This document shows positions 47,042-55,926 of a stretch of 64,000 nt of DNA, in pieces. The stretch is from Lysinibacillus sp. SGAir0095 (lineage in GTDB: Bacteria; Bacillota; Bacilli; Bacillales_A; Planococcaceae). The position numbers and the translations under genes were made by a program. Every line of letters begins with the position of its first letter. Position 1 is the stretch's first letter. The notes under the pieces are model-generated. The model saw only the letters and a list, made by a program, of their open reading frames with translations, did not search any database and was not told where the DNA came from. The stretch spans positions 3,038,001-3,102,000 of the forward strand of contig NZ_CP028083.1 of assembly GCF_005491425.1 (NCBI RefSeq), read 5' to 3'.

Positions 47042-47261
47042 AGCTGATTCCTCCTTTCTAAAACCCCTAACGCAGGTAGTTTTAAAATGTATGTGAATAC
47101 AATGCTATACATGGAATATTTTATGTGATAGAAGTAGAAGGAGCTGTGCAGATGTCCATTGCAGAAGTTGAGGAAAAGATTATATAGTGCTTTCAATTAC
47201 CAGAACGATTTAATTAATACTCTCAAATTAACTTATTAATAGATTAAATAAAATAATAGAA

Positions 47262-47292
47262 ATAAAAAAATCCCCAAGCAAAATGCTTGTGG
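47262..47292 (-). terminator. Orphan minus-strand hairpin with T run
   Basis: CCCCAAGCA and TGCTTGTGG form a stem with one mismatch and are followed by seven T residues on the minus strand. No minus-strand gene lies just upstream, as gerAA begins on the plus strand at 47487. Confidence 0.55.
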
Positions 47293-47486
47293 AGCCTTGA
47301 TTCGGATGGGTATCCTTTGGCAAATCATTTACAAAATTTGCAAATTCTTAAATCTTTCATGTTATTAATTTTGTATCAAACTATTAGCTTTACCTTTCAA
47401 AAATCCCCCTACAAATCTTCTCAATTTGAATAATTTCACTTGAAATTGGAATCATAATATTAATTCATGACATGAGGTGTGATATT

Positions 47487-48959
47487 GTGAATCCTGCTCT
47501 CGAAAAAGAAAATATACTTGGTACTAACTTAGAAAATAATATAAGGATTATCATGAATTACTTTCATCATACAGAAGATTTGATAAAGCGAGAGATAAGA
47601 TTCAGTGATAAAAGTGGTGTGATTCTCTACATAGATGGCCTTGTAAAAAAGGAATTTCTTCAGTTTTCTGTTATAGAACCTTTAATTGAAGATCAACAAA
47701 CTGATTTGGAATATGTTTTAAGAACGTATGAAACGAAAACGACGAATCGGATATCAATCATTGGTGAGGAATTGTTAAATGGCTACTGCATAGTTCTTCT
47801 AGAAAATAATAGTAAAGCTATCCTGGCTAATATAAGCGAAGATAGTGGAAGGTCTATTACTGAGCCTGAAGATGAGAAAATAATTAACGGACCCCATGAC
47901 GGATTTGTTGAGAGTTTAGGCACAAATGTCCTCTTAATTAGGAAGAGGATAAAAAGTCAAGATTTAAAGGTGAAATATTTTAGAATCGGTGATATTACAA
48001 ATACAAAAATAGGTTTAATTTATATAGAAAACCTTGCCAATAAAGAACTACTTAAAGAAGTAGAGACAAGAATCAATTCGATAGATATTGATACCCTGCA
48101 TTCATCCGGGACTTTAGAAGAATTGATTGAAGATCATCCGTACTCGCCATTTCCTCAAATGTTGAGAACAGAGAGACCAGATCGGGCTGTTTCCTATTTA
48201 ACTGAGGGAAAAATCAGTTTAATTGTTGATGGTAGCCCTAGAATACTAGTTATTCCCATTAATTTCTTCACACTATATCAAACACCTGATGACTATAATA
48301 CCAGATGGTTAGTTGGATCGTTCTACCGGTTACTTCGAGTTTGTAGCTTCTTTATAGCCATTAGCTTACCAGCGATCTATATTGCTATTGTTTCCTATCA
48401 TTCCGAAGTACTTCCGATTGGAATTCTTTACTCGGTAAGAGTCTCATTGGAATATGTCCCATTTATACCACTGGTCGAAGCACTATTGATGCAAATCGTA
48501 TTAGAATTATTAAAAGAGGCTTCCATTCGTTTGCCAACTCCTATTGCTCAAACAATTGGAATCGTAGGTGGACTTGTCATTGGCACAGCAGTCGTAGAAG
48601 CAAATTTAGTTTCAAATACGATGATTGTAATCATTGGATTTACAGCAGTTGCTTCATTTGTATCCCCCATCAACGAAATGGGGACTAGTGTAAGGTTGAT
48701 GGGCTTACCTACAATGATTGCAGCATCTTTGTTTGGATTTTTCGGTATTATTATTACACTTATGGTTATTTTAATGCACCTATGTAAATTAGAGGCCTTT
48801 GGTACACCATACTTTTATCCTTTAGCGCCTTTAAATAAAGATGGATTAAAAGATGCATTTATTAGACTTCCCATATGGAAATTTACTAAAAGACCGACAG
48901 ATGCAAAACCTAAAAAGGTAATTCAACAACGTTTAACTAGAGCTTGGAGGAGAAAATGA
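47487..48959 (+). CDS. Germinant receptor subunit A (GerAA family)
   Basis: This 490-residue GerA-type protein has a large N-terminal hydrophilic domain (about 1-280) with IDGLVKKEF and VESLGTNVLLIRKRI, then about five membrane helices and a basic C-terminal tail. The GTG at 47487 lies seven bases after GAGGTG; the ATG at 47472 overlaps that site. Together with the next two genes it forms an inner-membrane nutrient receptor that triggers spore germination. The germinant specificity cannot be predicted. Confidence 0.93.
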   Translation: MNPALEKENILGTNLENNIRIIMNYFHHTEDLIKREIRFSDKSGVILYIDGLVKKEFLQFSVIEPLIEDQQTDLEYVLRTYETKTTNRISIIGEELLNGYCIVLLENNSKAILANISEDSGRSITEPEDEKIINGPHDGFVESLGTNVLLIRKRIKSQDLKVKYFRIGDITNTKIGLIYIENLANKELLKEVETRINSIDIDTLHSSGTLEELIEDHPYSPFPQMLRTERPDRAVSYLTEGKISLIVDGSPRILVIPINFFTLYQTPDDYNTRWLVGSFYRLLRVCSFFIAISLPAIYIAIVSYHSEVLPIGILYSVRVSLEYVPFIPLVEALLMQIVLELLKEASIRLPTPIAQTIGIVGGLVIGTAVVEANLVSNTMIVIIGFTAVASFVSPINEMGTSVRLMGLPTMIAASLFGFFGIIITLMVILMHLCKLEAFGTPYFYPLAPLNKDGLKDAFIRLPIWKFTKRPTDAKPKKVIQQRLTRAWRRK

Positions 48960-50047
48960 ATTCTAACCCAAAATTCATCTCAAATTTTCAGCTGTTCTTT
49001 TTTCTTGTACAATCTCAATTGGGTATAGGGCTTTTATCGTTACCTAATCTAGTTGAAACTAACGCACAAAGTGATGGATTGATATCCATCATGCTAGCTG
49101 GATTAGGAATTCAACTGATCTTATTCATCTATTGGTCTTTATCAAAACGTTTCCCAGGATATATATATACACAAATTACAAAGGAAGTTTTCGGGAAGTT
49201 TTTTGGAAGATTAACGAATTTTGTTATATACGTTTATTTTATTTTAACAGCAGGGTTAGCTGTTCTATTATTTGTTAATTTAATAAATGCTGGTTTATTG
49301 CCTTCAACACCAAGATGGGTAATCGCCATTCTCATTATTTCTTCAAGTGTTTACTTAGTTGTTAGCGACTTGAGAATTATTGCAAGATTTTTTGTTTTAG
49401 CATCAGTCTTTATACTATTTATCTTATTTCTTTCAGTACTGACCTTCACTTTACCAACAGAGTTCCAAAATATTTTACCTATTGGTGATTCAGGATTAAA
49501 AAATATTTTACACGGTAGTAAAGAATCCCTTATTTCAATGCTTGGTTTTGAAGGACTTCTCATTATTTTTCCGTACATCATTCAAAAAGGAAAAGGTATT
49601 CTAAAAACAATTTCTTTCGCAAATATTTTTATTACCTTGCTCTATGCATATTTTCTTCTAATTAGTCTAATAAGTTTCAGCACAACTCAGATAGAGCAGA
49701 TCAGAGAACCCGTTCTATACTTGTTCAGAGGATTATCCTTTCAAATGTTAGATCGAGTAGACTTAATTTTCTTATCCATTTGGGCAGTACCCATGACAAC
49801 ATCTGTTATTGCTTATTTATTTTTAGCTGCGAAAAGCATAAATAACGAAAGTACTTATAAAAGAAGCGTAGTAATAAGTGGCTTACTCATCTTATGCCTT
49901 TCTTTAATTCCTTTAGAATATGAAACAATTGAAACGTTTAGCAACTATGTCTCCTATTTAAGCTATGTAATTGTTTTTGCGATACCAACAATCCTATTGT
50001 TTTTTGCGATTCTGTTAAATAAACGTGTGGGGAGTGCAGAAGATTGA
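48956..50047 (+). CDS. Germinant receptor subunit B (GerAB family)
   Basis: This 363-residue integral membrane protein has about ten helices, an APC-superfamily-like spore permease (FFLVQSQLGIGLLSLPN at the first helix). Subunit B is the likely nutrient-binding part. Its ATG overlaps the gerAA stop (ATGA) and is preceded by GGAGGAG, so the two are translationally coupled. Confidence 0.93.
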   Translation: MNSNPKFISNFQLFFFLVQSQLGIGLLSLPNLVETNAQSDGLISIMLAGLGIQLILFIYWSLSKRFPGYIYTQITKEVFGKFFGRLTNFVIYVYFILTAGLAVLLFVNLINAGLLPSTPRWVIAILIISSSVYLVVSDLRIIARFFVLASVFILFILFLSVLTFTLPTEFQNILPIGDSGLKNILHGSKESLISMLGFEGLLIIFPYIIQKGKGILKTISFANIFITLLYAYFLLISLISFSTTQIEQIREPVLYLFRGLSFQMLDRVDLIFLSIWAVPMTTSVIAYLFLAAKSINNESTYKRSVVISGLLILCLSLIPLEYETIETFSNYVSYLSYVIVFAIPTILLFFAILLNKRVGSAED

Positions 50048-51159
50048 AAAAATGCAACCTAATTTTAGTTTGTTTTCTGGTTTTACTTCTAACAGGTTGT
50101 TGGGATCAATCTCCCTTAACGAATAAAAGGTTGGTAAATGGTATAAGCTTCGATTTAACTGAGGATAATCAAATATTAGGTACTGTTAGGGCGCTGGATA
50201 TCCAAAAGAAAGGTACAGCTCAATTTGAGATAAATGACGAATTGGTAACTGCTAAAAGACCAGCACTTGCAGGAATTGCGATCGATTTAAATAGTAAGAC
50301 TGGCGGACAGATTGATGCAAGTAAAGCACACGTTATTTTGATTGGTGCAGATTTAGCCAAACAAGGTGTATTACCTTTTCTCGAATTTTTCTATGGAGAT
50401 GAGGAGTCTTATATGGCATCAAAATTTATCATTACTGAAGGTAAAGCCAATGCACTATTGTCATTAGAACCTGGGAAAAGTCCAATCGCATTTGAAATTT
50501 TAAATGAGTTAAAAAGTGGTGAAGAAGCTACGCTCATTCCTAAAGAAACAATCTTCACGACTTGGACAAAAGTGGTCGATTCTGGAATGGATCCTATTAT
50601 ACCTTATCTGAAAATAAATGAATCGAATGTAGCTGAAATCAGTGGTGTAGCCCTATTTGATGGTGATAAATATACAGGTGTAAATTTTTCGAGAGAAGAA
50701 AGCAATCTGTTACTTCTATTACTAGGAAAATTAAATAAAGAAAATAATACAGTTGTTAAATTAGAACAGGGCAACAAGAATCGGTATATCTCCTTAAAAG
50801 CGGATAAGGTAAAAAGAGATATAAAACTTGCAGTTGACTCTGATACAAATGCAATTGTCTATAATTTAAATCTAAAACTAAAGGTCAGTATTGATTTCGA
50901 TAGTTACGTACATGATAGAAAGGATAAAATAGATATAAATAAACTAAATGAGGAAATTTCTTCTAAGCTAACTGAACAAGCAAAACAAATAAGTATGAGC
51001 CTCTTGGAAACGAATTGTGATGCATTTGGCATAGGACGGGAATTAGCGGCCTCATATCCCGAGTTGTGGAAAGAGATTGAATGGAAGAAAGAATATAAAA
51101 ACATCAAAATTAATCCAAAAATAGATGTAGAAATCATTAAAACAGGACCAGTGTATTAA
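50044..51159 (+). CDS. Germinant receptor lipoprotein subunit C (GerAC family)
   Basis: This 371-residue lipoprotein has a signal ending LLLTGCWDQ, the classic GerAC lipobox, followed by the three-domain GerC fold. The TTG start at 50044 overlaps the gerAB stop and follows GGGGAG. It completes the tricistronic receptor. Both halves of a likely terminator after it (51173-51181 and 54361-54370) are separated by the insertion-sequence block. Confidence 0.92.
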   Translation: MKKCNLILVCFLVLLLTGCWDQSPLTNKRLVNGISFDLTEDNQILGTVRALDIQKKGTAQFEINDELVTAKRPALAGIAIDLNSKTGGQIDASKAHVILIGADLAKQGVLPFLEFFYGDEESYMASKFIITEGKANALLSLEPGKSPIAFEILNELKSGEEATLIPKETIFTTWTKVVDSGMDPIIPYLKINESNVAEISGVALFDGDKYTGVNFSREESNLLLLLLGKLNKENNTVVKLEQGNKNRYISLKADKVKRDIKLAVDSDTNAIVYNLNLKLKVSIDFDSYVHDRKDKIDINKLNEEISSKLTEQAKQISMSLLETNCDAFGIGRELAASYPELWKEIEWKKEYKNIKINPKIDVEIIKTGPVY

Positions 51160-51172
51160 TGAGCAAAATAAA

Positions 51173-51181
51173 AACGGGCGC
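51173..51181 (+). terminator. Left half of the gerAC terminator, split by IS elements
   Basis: AACGGGCGC here and GCGTCCCGTT at 54361-54370 would pair with one bulged base if the 51198-54357 block were absent. Its position just after gerAC fits an intrinsic terminator interrupted in its loop. Confidence 0.5.
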
Positions 51182-51286
51182 AAAGTCCTTTCAAGAATGG
51201 TACTGCACCCCAAAAGTTTGATATGCTCCCCAATAGGTAGACAGATGAAAAAATAAAATCTGTTTAATCTATTTGGGAGTTTTTTT

Positions 51287-51967
51287 ATGAAAAAATATCA
51301 CTTTTCAAAAGAAGAAAAATTAGAGATTTTAAATTTTTATAATAATAGCTACTTTACACTTAATGAAGTCGCTAGATTATATAAAGTTGATTCTAGAACA
51401 ATTAAAGATTGGCAAAGTAATTATCATTTCTTTGGAGAAGACGGTCTCGAAAAGCTCAAAAATCATAATAACTATCCTAGAGAATTAAAATTAGCTGCGG
51501 TTCAAGATTATATTTCAGGAGGACTTTCATTAAGAGAGACAGTGAGAAAATATAGACTTTCTGGTACAACCGTTTTAAGGAACTGGATTAAAAAGTATAC
51601 TAGTCATAGTGAATTAAAAGATTCGGGTAGAGGAATGAGCCAACCTATGACTAAAGGAAGAAAAACGACAGTTGGAGAACGTATTGAAATCGCAAAAGCT
51701 TGCATAGCGAATGGAAAGAATTATCAAGAAACAGCAGTAAAATACAAGGTATCTTATCAACAAGTTTATCAATGGGTGAAGAAATTTGAAGATAATGGCG
51801 AACAAACATTAATGGATCGCCGTGGGCGAACGAAACCAGTTGAAGAACGTACACTTGAAGATGAATATCGTTTAAAAATTCAACAGATAGAACGAGAAAA
51901 TGAAAGATTACGTGCAGAAAATCTATACTTAAAAAAGTTAGAGGAAATAGAAAGGAGGCGTCGTTAA
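51287..51967 (+). CDS. IS-A transposase OrfA
   Basis: The 226-residue OrfA has several helix-turn-helix segments (YFTLNEVARLYKVDSRTIKDWQ, LSLRETVRKYRLSGTTVLRNW, NYQETAVKYKVSYQQVYQW) and a leucine-rich coiled coil at its end (IERENERLRAENLYLKKLEE). It binds the element ends. An in-frame A-AAA-AAG slippery site at 51931-51937 can shift ribosomes to the OrfB frame. Confidence 0.92.
   Translation: MKKYHFSKEEKLEILNFYNNSYFTLNEVARLYKVDSRTIKDWQSNYHFFGEDGLEKLKNHNNYPRELKLAAVQDYISGGLSLRETVRKYRLSGTTVLRNWIKKYTSHSELKDSGRGMSQPMTKGRKTTVGERIEIAKACIANGKNYQETAVKYKVSYQQVYQWVKKFEDNGEQTLMDRRGRTKPVEERTLEDEYRLKIQQIERENERLRAENLYLKKLEEIERRRR
51931..51937 (+). other. -1 frameshift heptamer in IS-A
   Basis: AAAAAAG sits in the OrfA frame as A-AAA-AAG. 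After a -1 slip the frame continues from 51937 without a stop through OrfB to 52860. An AGGAGG sequence follows about 15 bases downstream. The fusion would have 524 residues. Confidence 0.8.
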
Positions 51968-52860
51968 GTAAGATACGTATTCAAAGCCGTTATAAGGCGA
52001 TTCAAGAAATAGCAGAGAAAGAAAACTTAGCTGTTGTTTTACTGTGCGAAATAGCTGCAGTATCACGTGCAGCATATTACAAATGGTTAAATCGCCAACT
52101 TTCAGAACGAGAAGTCGAAAATCAAAAGCTAGTTGAATTGATTAAAAATTTATATAAACAAGTAGATGGGATCTATGGTTATCGCCGCATAACGATGACA
52201 ATTAATCGACAACGGGAAAAAGAAGGATTAACAAAATTCAATAAGAAGCGTATTTACCGATTAATGCAGATTTGTGGCATAGAAGCGGTTATTCGTCGTA
52301 AATCAAAACGATATCGTAAGGTTAAGCCAGATTATGTTTCAGAAAATCTATTAGCACGTGAATTTACAGCTAAAGAACCAAATCAAAAATGGTGTACAGA
52401 TGTGACTGAATTTAAGTATGGTAACGGTAGAAAGGCGTATTTAAGTGCAATTATTGATCTATATGATAAGTCAATTGTGAGCTATAAATTAGGACATTCT
52501 AATAATAATCAGTTAGTGTTTAATACCGTTATACCGGCAATTCAAAGTTTGAAACTCGAAGAGTTTCCCTTATTACATAGTGATCGTGGATATCAATATA
52601 CATCAAAACATTTTAAACAAATTATGGAAACAGCTGAGATGCGTCATAGCATGTCAAGAGTAGGGCGTTGCATTGATAACGGACCCATTGAAGCATTTTG
52701 GGGCACATTAAAAGTAGAGAAGTACTATTTACATAAATATGAGACGTATGAAGAATTAAAAACAGCAATTGATACATACATTTCGTTCTATAACAATGAA
52801 CGTTACCAAGAAAAATTAAATGGCTTGAGCCCCTTAGAATACAGAGCTCAAGCCGCATAA
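51937..52860 (+). CDS. IS-A transposase OrfB (DDE integrase), reached by frameshift
   Basis: The frame holds 307 codons from the slip site and has no good start of its own before 52138. The rve integrase core has D in WCTDVTEFKYG, D in LLHSDRGYQYT and E in IDNGPIEAFWGTLK, so the DDE triad is intact. The N-terminal HTH_21-type segment GIYGYRRITMTI precedes it. Together with OrfA this is a complete and probably active transposase. Confidence 0.9.
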   Translation, partial: VRGNRKEASLSKIRIQSRYKAIQEIAEKENLAVVLLCEIAAVSRAAYYKWLNRQLSEREVENQKLVELIKNLYKQVDGIYGYRRITMTINRQREKEGLTKFNKKRIYRLMQICGIEAVIRRKSKRYRKVKPDYVSENLLAREFTAKEPNQKWCTDVTEFKYGNGRKAYLSAIIDLYDKSIVSYKLGHSNNNQLVFNTVIPAIQSLKLEEFPLLHSDRGYQYTSKHFKQIMETAEMRHSMSRVGRCIDNGPIEAFWGTLKVEKYYLHKYETYEELKTAIDTYISFYNNERYQEKLNGLSPLEYRAQAA

Positions 52861-52941
52861 ACCATTTTTATTATTTACCCTGTCTACTTGACAGGGAGCA
52901 CTTCAGTTAGAGTAGAAAACTAACTTTTGGGGTGATTTTTT

Positions 52942-53499
52942 ATGACTAAATATAGTGAAGAATTTAAATTGATGGTAGTTCAAGAATATTTAAGCGGCTC
53001 TCTAGGATATCGAGCGATAGCGAAGAAGTATGGTATTGCTGATTCTCCATTAAGGAGATGGGTACGTGCTTATAAAGAGTTTGGGCGTAACGGCATATCC
53101 GTTAAGAAAACGAAGCAGTTTTATTCTGTTCAATTCAAAATAGATGTATTAAACTTTATGAAACGAACAGGTGCTTCCTATCAGGATACTGCGATTCACT
53201 TTAACTTGAATGATCCAACTTTAGTTGCCAGTTGGTATCATCGGTTTTTAAAAGAAGGGATAGAGGGCCTGCAAAAAAAATCAAAGGGGCGCCCGTCTAT
53301 GTCTAAGAAACCAAAATCAACAGTGAACCAAGAAAAAATAATGTCACGTGAGGAGCAGTTAGAACGCGAAAATGAACTGCTTCGTTTAGAGGTGGCGTAT
53401 TTAAAAAAGTTGAAGGCTTTTCGAGAGAATCCAAATGCCTTTCTCGAAAAGCTCAAGCAGCCATCGCCTTCGAACTTAAACAAGAAGGATTCCGATTAA
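52942..53499 (+). CDS. IS-B transposase OrfA
   Basis: The 185-residue OrfA has two helix-turn-helix units (GYRAIAKKYGIADSPLRRWV, SYQDTAIHFNLNDPTLVASW) and a coiled coil ending ENELLRLEVAYLKKLK. GGGGTG precedes the ATG. An A-AAA-AAG site occurs at 53403-53409. The protein differs clearly from IS-A OrfA, so the two elements are different IS3 members. Confidence 0.9.
   Translation: MTKYSEEFKLMVVQEYLSGSLGYRAIAKKYGIADSPLRRWVRAYKEFGRNGISVKKTKQFYSVQFKIDVLNFMKRTGASYQDTAIHFNLNDPTLVASWYHRFLKEGIEGLQKKSKGRPSMSKKPKSTVNQEKIMSREEQLERENELLRLEVAYLKKLKAFRENPNAFLEKLKQPSPSNLNKKDSD
53403..53409 (+). other. -1 frameshift heptamer in IS-B
   Basis: A-AAA-AAG is in the OrfA frame. The -1 frame from 53409 is open through 54326 and reaches the OrfB integrase, predicting a fusion of 461 residues. 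Confidence 0.8.
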
Positions 53500-54326
53500 A
53501 AGATGTTTTAAAACAAGTCGATATTCCAGAAGCGACGTATCATTATCATATAAAACTGATGGGACAAAAGGATCCAGACGAAGAATGGAAAGCCTTGATT
53601 TTAGAGACTTTCGAAAAACATAAAGGTCGATACGGCTACCGCCGAATTCATGCCGAATTAAGAGTGCAAGGACACATAATTAATCATAAAAAGGTACAAC
53701 GAATTATGGAAAACCTAGGGTTAAAATGTGTAAAATTTGTACGTAAATCACGCTATAAATCCTACAAAGGAACGGTTGGGAAAGTCGCTAAAAACCTTTT
53801 GAATCGTAGATTCAGCACACCGTATGCCCTTCAAAAATTGGTGACTGATGTAACCGAATTTAAATGTACAGATGATGAGAAATTATATTTAAGCCCGATC
53901 ATGGACTTATATAACGGTGAGATTATTGGGTTTAGTATGTCAAAACGGCCGAGCCTAGATTTTGTGTTAGATTCACTTAAGAAATCACTTCCAATCATTC
54001 AGAAGCGTGCTGAATATCGGACAACGATTCACTCCGATCAAGGGTGGCACTATCAACACAATACGTGGGTAAAAACATTAAGGCAGAACAAGATTTTCCA
54101 AAGCATGTCTCGTAAAGCAACATGCGCAGACAATGCGGCCATGGAGAACTTCTTCAGCATACTAAAACAGGAAATGTATTATGGGGAACAATTAATCTCT
54201 TACGAAGTACTGCAAAAGAAAATAGAAAAGTATATCAATTATTATAATAACGATCGCATTAAACAAAAACTGGCCGGCATGAGTCCGGTAAATTACCGAA
54301 AACATGCCAGCCAATTAACTGCATAA
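53409..54326 (+). CDS. IS-B transposase OrfB (DDE integrase), reached by frameshift
   Basis: The frame holds 305 codons from the slip site; a free-standing ATG is found only at 53559. It has GRYGYRRIHAEL, then the catalytic core with D in LVTDVTEFKCT, D in TIHSDQGWHYQ and E in ADNAAMENFFSILK. The triad is intact. With OrfA it forms the IS150-like transposase of the outer element. Confidence 0.9.
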   Translation, partial: VEGFSRESKCLSRKAQAAIAFELKQEGFRLKDVLKQVDIPEATYHYHIKLMGQKDPDEEWKALILETFEKHKGRYGYRRIHAELRVQGHIINHKKVQRIMENLGLKCVKFVRKSRYKSYKGTVGKVAKNLLNRRFSTPYALQKLVTDVTEFKCTDDEKLYLSPIMDLYNGEIIGFSMSKRPSLDFVLDSLKKSLPIIQKRAEYRTTIHSDQGWHYQHNTWVKTLRQNKIFQSMSRKATCADNAAMENFFSILKQEMYYGEQLISYEVLQKKIEKYINYYNNDRIKQKLAGMSPVNYRKHASQLTA

Positions 54327-54360
54327 TAAAAACTCTAACTTTAAGGGGTCACTACCAATC

Positions 54361-54370
54361 GCGTCCCGTT
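54361..54370 (+). terminator. Right half of the split gerAC terminator
   Basis: GCGTCCCGTT complements AACGGGCGC at 51173-51181 with one bulge. It lies three bases outside the right end of IS-B. Confidence 0.5.
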
Positions 54371-54405
54371 TACTTCTTATAACTAATAGTTATTTTTCTT
54401 TTTCT

Positions 54406-55719
54406 TTACACGCTTAAAACATTTAATTCTTTCTCTTTTTCTACGAAAGCAACTTCAATAACATGACTGAATACTCCGTCATGTACAGTAGTATTTAAAA
54501 GGACATTCGGATATTGATCTATGATACTTTTAACGGTACTTAACCCTTTCCCACGATTTTCACCTTTTGTTGAGAATCCATCTGTGAATAGTTGCTCGAC
54601 TTTTGGCGAATCATCGTTAAGGGTATTTTCGATAATAATAATTATGGAATCAGACATGCTCTTATAAATCGCAATATTGATTTCTTTATGCTCAATAACT
54701 TGAGTATTCGCTTCAATCGCATTATCCAAAAAGATCCCTAAAATCCTTGAAATATCAATCACATTCATTGATATTTCATCTATACTACCTGGAATTTCAA
54801 TTTCAACATCAATTCCCTCTTTTTCTGCTTGGAGAGTCTTGGTCAAGATAAGCCCCTTAATGCCCATAATCTGTAAATTCGACAGATTGGAAAGTCGTTG
54901 ATTTCGTTTTAACGTATCTTGTTCCGCAGAGAATATATGCTTTTTGAAATACTTCTTAAGCCCTTCAAAATCATTTATTTCCATATAACCTTGCATTGTA
55001 AATAAAATATTCGCATAATCATGTCGGAATTTCTGCATGTCGTTATTGATTAATTCCAATGAATTCATATAATCAGTAAACTGTGCCGTTTCAAATTCTA
55101 CTTTTTTGAAATGGTTTTGCTTCTTTAAAATCATAATTGTTATATACAAAACAAAACACATAATTCCAAAATAGGTTAACTGCGTAATGATATTAAATTT
55201 TAATAGCGTATCTTTCGTTAAAAATTCAGTTAAATAGATATTAATATAAAACGTGCTCATCGTGAGAAGAGTAAGAAATAGAACAAAAACATACGCTGGT
55301 TTTTCTTCTCCAAAAAACTGGTAGATTTTTTTGGACGACACTTGATAAATTAATATACTTGCGATAAATAGGATAATGAAAACACAATAATGTTCCAAAT
55401 TTCCCGGTAATACATTATTGGGAAATGGCATCATCACAAATTGAGTTAGATTATCTGTTAACACACCTAAAATCACGACAAAACAAATATGTATAAGGGT
55501 AAGAACCCCTCTAGAAAGCCAAAAGAAATAGATAAATGAGCTAACTATGAGGAAAATAATCCCTACCCATTGTCCAATAATAAGAAAACTTATTGTAGTC
55601 GGACAGATAATCATTAATATATATGCTAAAACACGTTTGATTGTAACTTTTATTTGGGATGTGAATGTGATAGCCCAGAATATTAAGCTAAACTCAATAA
55701 CTAAAAATAACAGCTTCAT
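54406..55719 (-). CDS. AgrC-type histidine kinase
   Basis: The 437-residue sensor has about six N-terminal membrane helices (to residue 205), a cytoplasmic coiled coil and an HPK10-type core. The phospho-acceptor histidine is in KFRHDYANILF. A GHKL ATPase domain follows, with GIFLDNAIEAN (N box) and ENRGKGLSTV (G box). It would bind the cyclic thiolactone made from the adjacent agrD. GGAG lies six bases before the ATG. No agrA response regulator lies downstream: the next features are the insertion sequences. Confidence 0.88.
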   Translation of the reverse strand: MKLLFLVIEFSLIFWAITFTSQIKVTIKRVLAYILMIICPTTISFLIIGQWVGIIFLIVSSFIYFFWLSRGVLTLIHICFVVILGVLTDNLTQFVMMPFPNNVLPGNLEHYCVFIILFIASILIYQVSSKKIYQFFGEEKPAYVFVLFLTLLTMSTFYINIYLTEFLTKDTLLKFNIITQLTYFGIMCFVLYITIMILKKQNHFKKVEFETAQFTDYMNSLELINNDMQKFRHDYANILFTMQGYMEINDFEGLKKYFKKHIFSAEQDTLKRNQRLSNLSNLQIMGIKGLILTKTLQAEKEGIDVEIEIPGSIDEISMNVIDISRILGIFLDNAIEANTQVIEHKEINIAIYKSMSDSIIIIIENTLNDDSPKVEQLFTDGFSTKGENRGKGLSTVKSIIDQYPNVLLNTTVHDGVFSHVIEVAFVEKEKELNVLSV

Positions 55720-55737
55720 CCTGTACTCCGAATCATT

Positions 55738-55926
55738 TTATTTTTTGTTTGCAAAAGGGTGATTACTTAGCAACTGATTAGGTACCTGTTTCTCATGAAA
55801 TAATAAAGAACATGAAGTAACCGTTGCCAATGCTCCTATTGACATTACTGCTTGCGATATCTTGGAAGTTAAGAATTTCGGCATCAATCCTTTTTTATTC
55901 ATTACTTTTTCATCTTTTTTATTCAT
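55738..55926 (-). CDS. AgrD-type cyclic lactone autoinducer precursor
   Basis: The 62-residue precursor has an amphipathic N-terminal part (PKFLTSKISQAVMSIGALATV), the signal core TSCSLLF (C39) and an acidic-to-proline recognition tail HEKQVPNQLL. A thiolactone between C39 and F43 would give a five-residue ring. AAAGGAGAG precedes the ATG, which overlaps the agrB stop by four bases. The 11 residues after NQLL are longer than in S. aureus AgrD. Confidence 0.82.
   Translation of the reverse strand: MNKKDEKVMNKKGLMPKFLTSKISQAVMSIGALATVTSCSLLFHEKQVPNQLLSNHPFANKK

Larger units (their letters stand above)
51224..52890 (+). mobile_element. Inner IS3-family element (IS-A), about 1.67 kb
   Basis: The left end begins TGCTCCC and carries GTAGACAG 13 bases in. 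The right end is its mirror (reverse complement TGCTCCCTGTCAAGTAGACAG). It contains complete orfA and orfB transposase frames. It appears inserted just inside the left end of IS-B; no target duplication is visible at the junctions. Confidence 0.75.
51198..54357 (+). mobile_element. Outer IS3-family element (IS-B), interrupted by IS-A
   Basis: The left end TGGTACTGCACCCC and the right end (reverse complement TGGTAGTGACCCC) are matching imperfect terminal inverted repeats. The element's own transposase genes lie at 52942-54326. The first 25 bases of its left end are separated from the rest by the inner element at 51224-52890. No clear target duplication is visible. Confidence 0.65.

Noticed and set aside
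46945-47196. Minus-strand frame of 83 codons overlapping the start of the cysteine-rich gene
   Set aside because: It overlaps the Cys-rich N terminus in another frame and reads through that gene's ribosome site; no independent support.
54358-54405. Deletion of agrA by the IS block
   Set aside because: The split terminator halves at both edges of the IS block suggest clean insertion, so IS-driven loss of agrA is not supported by this sequence alone.
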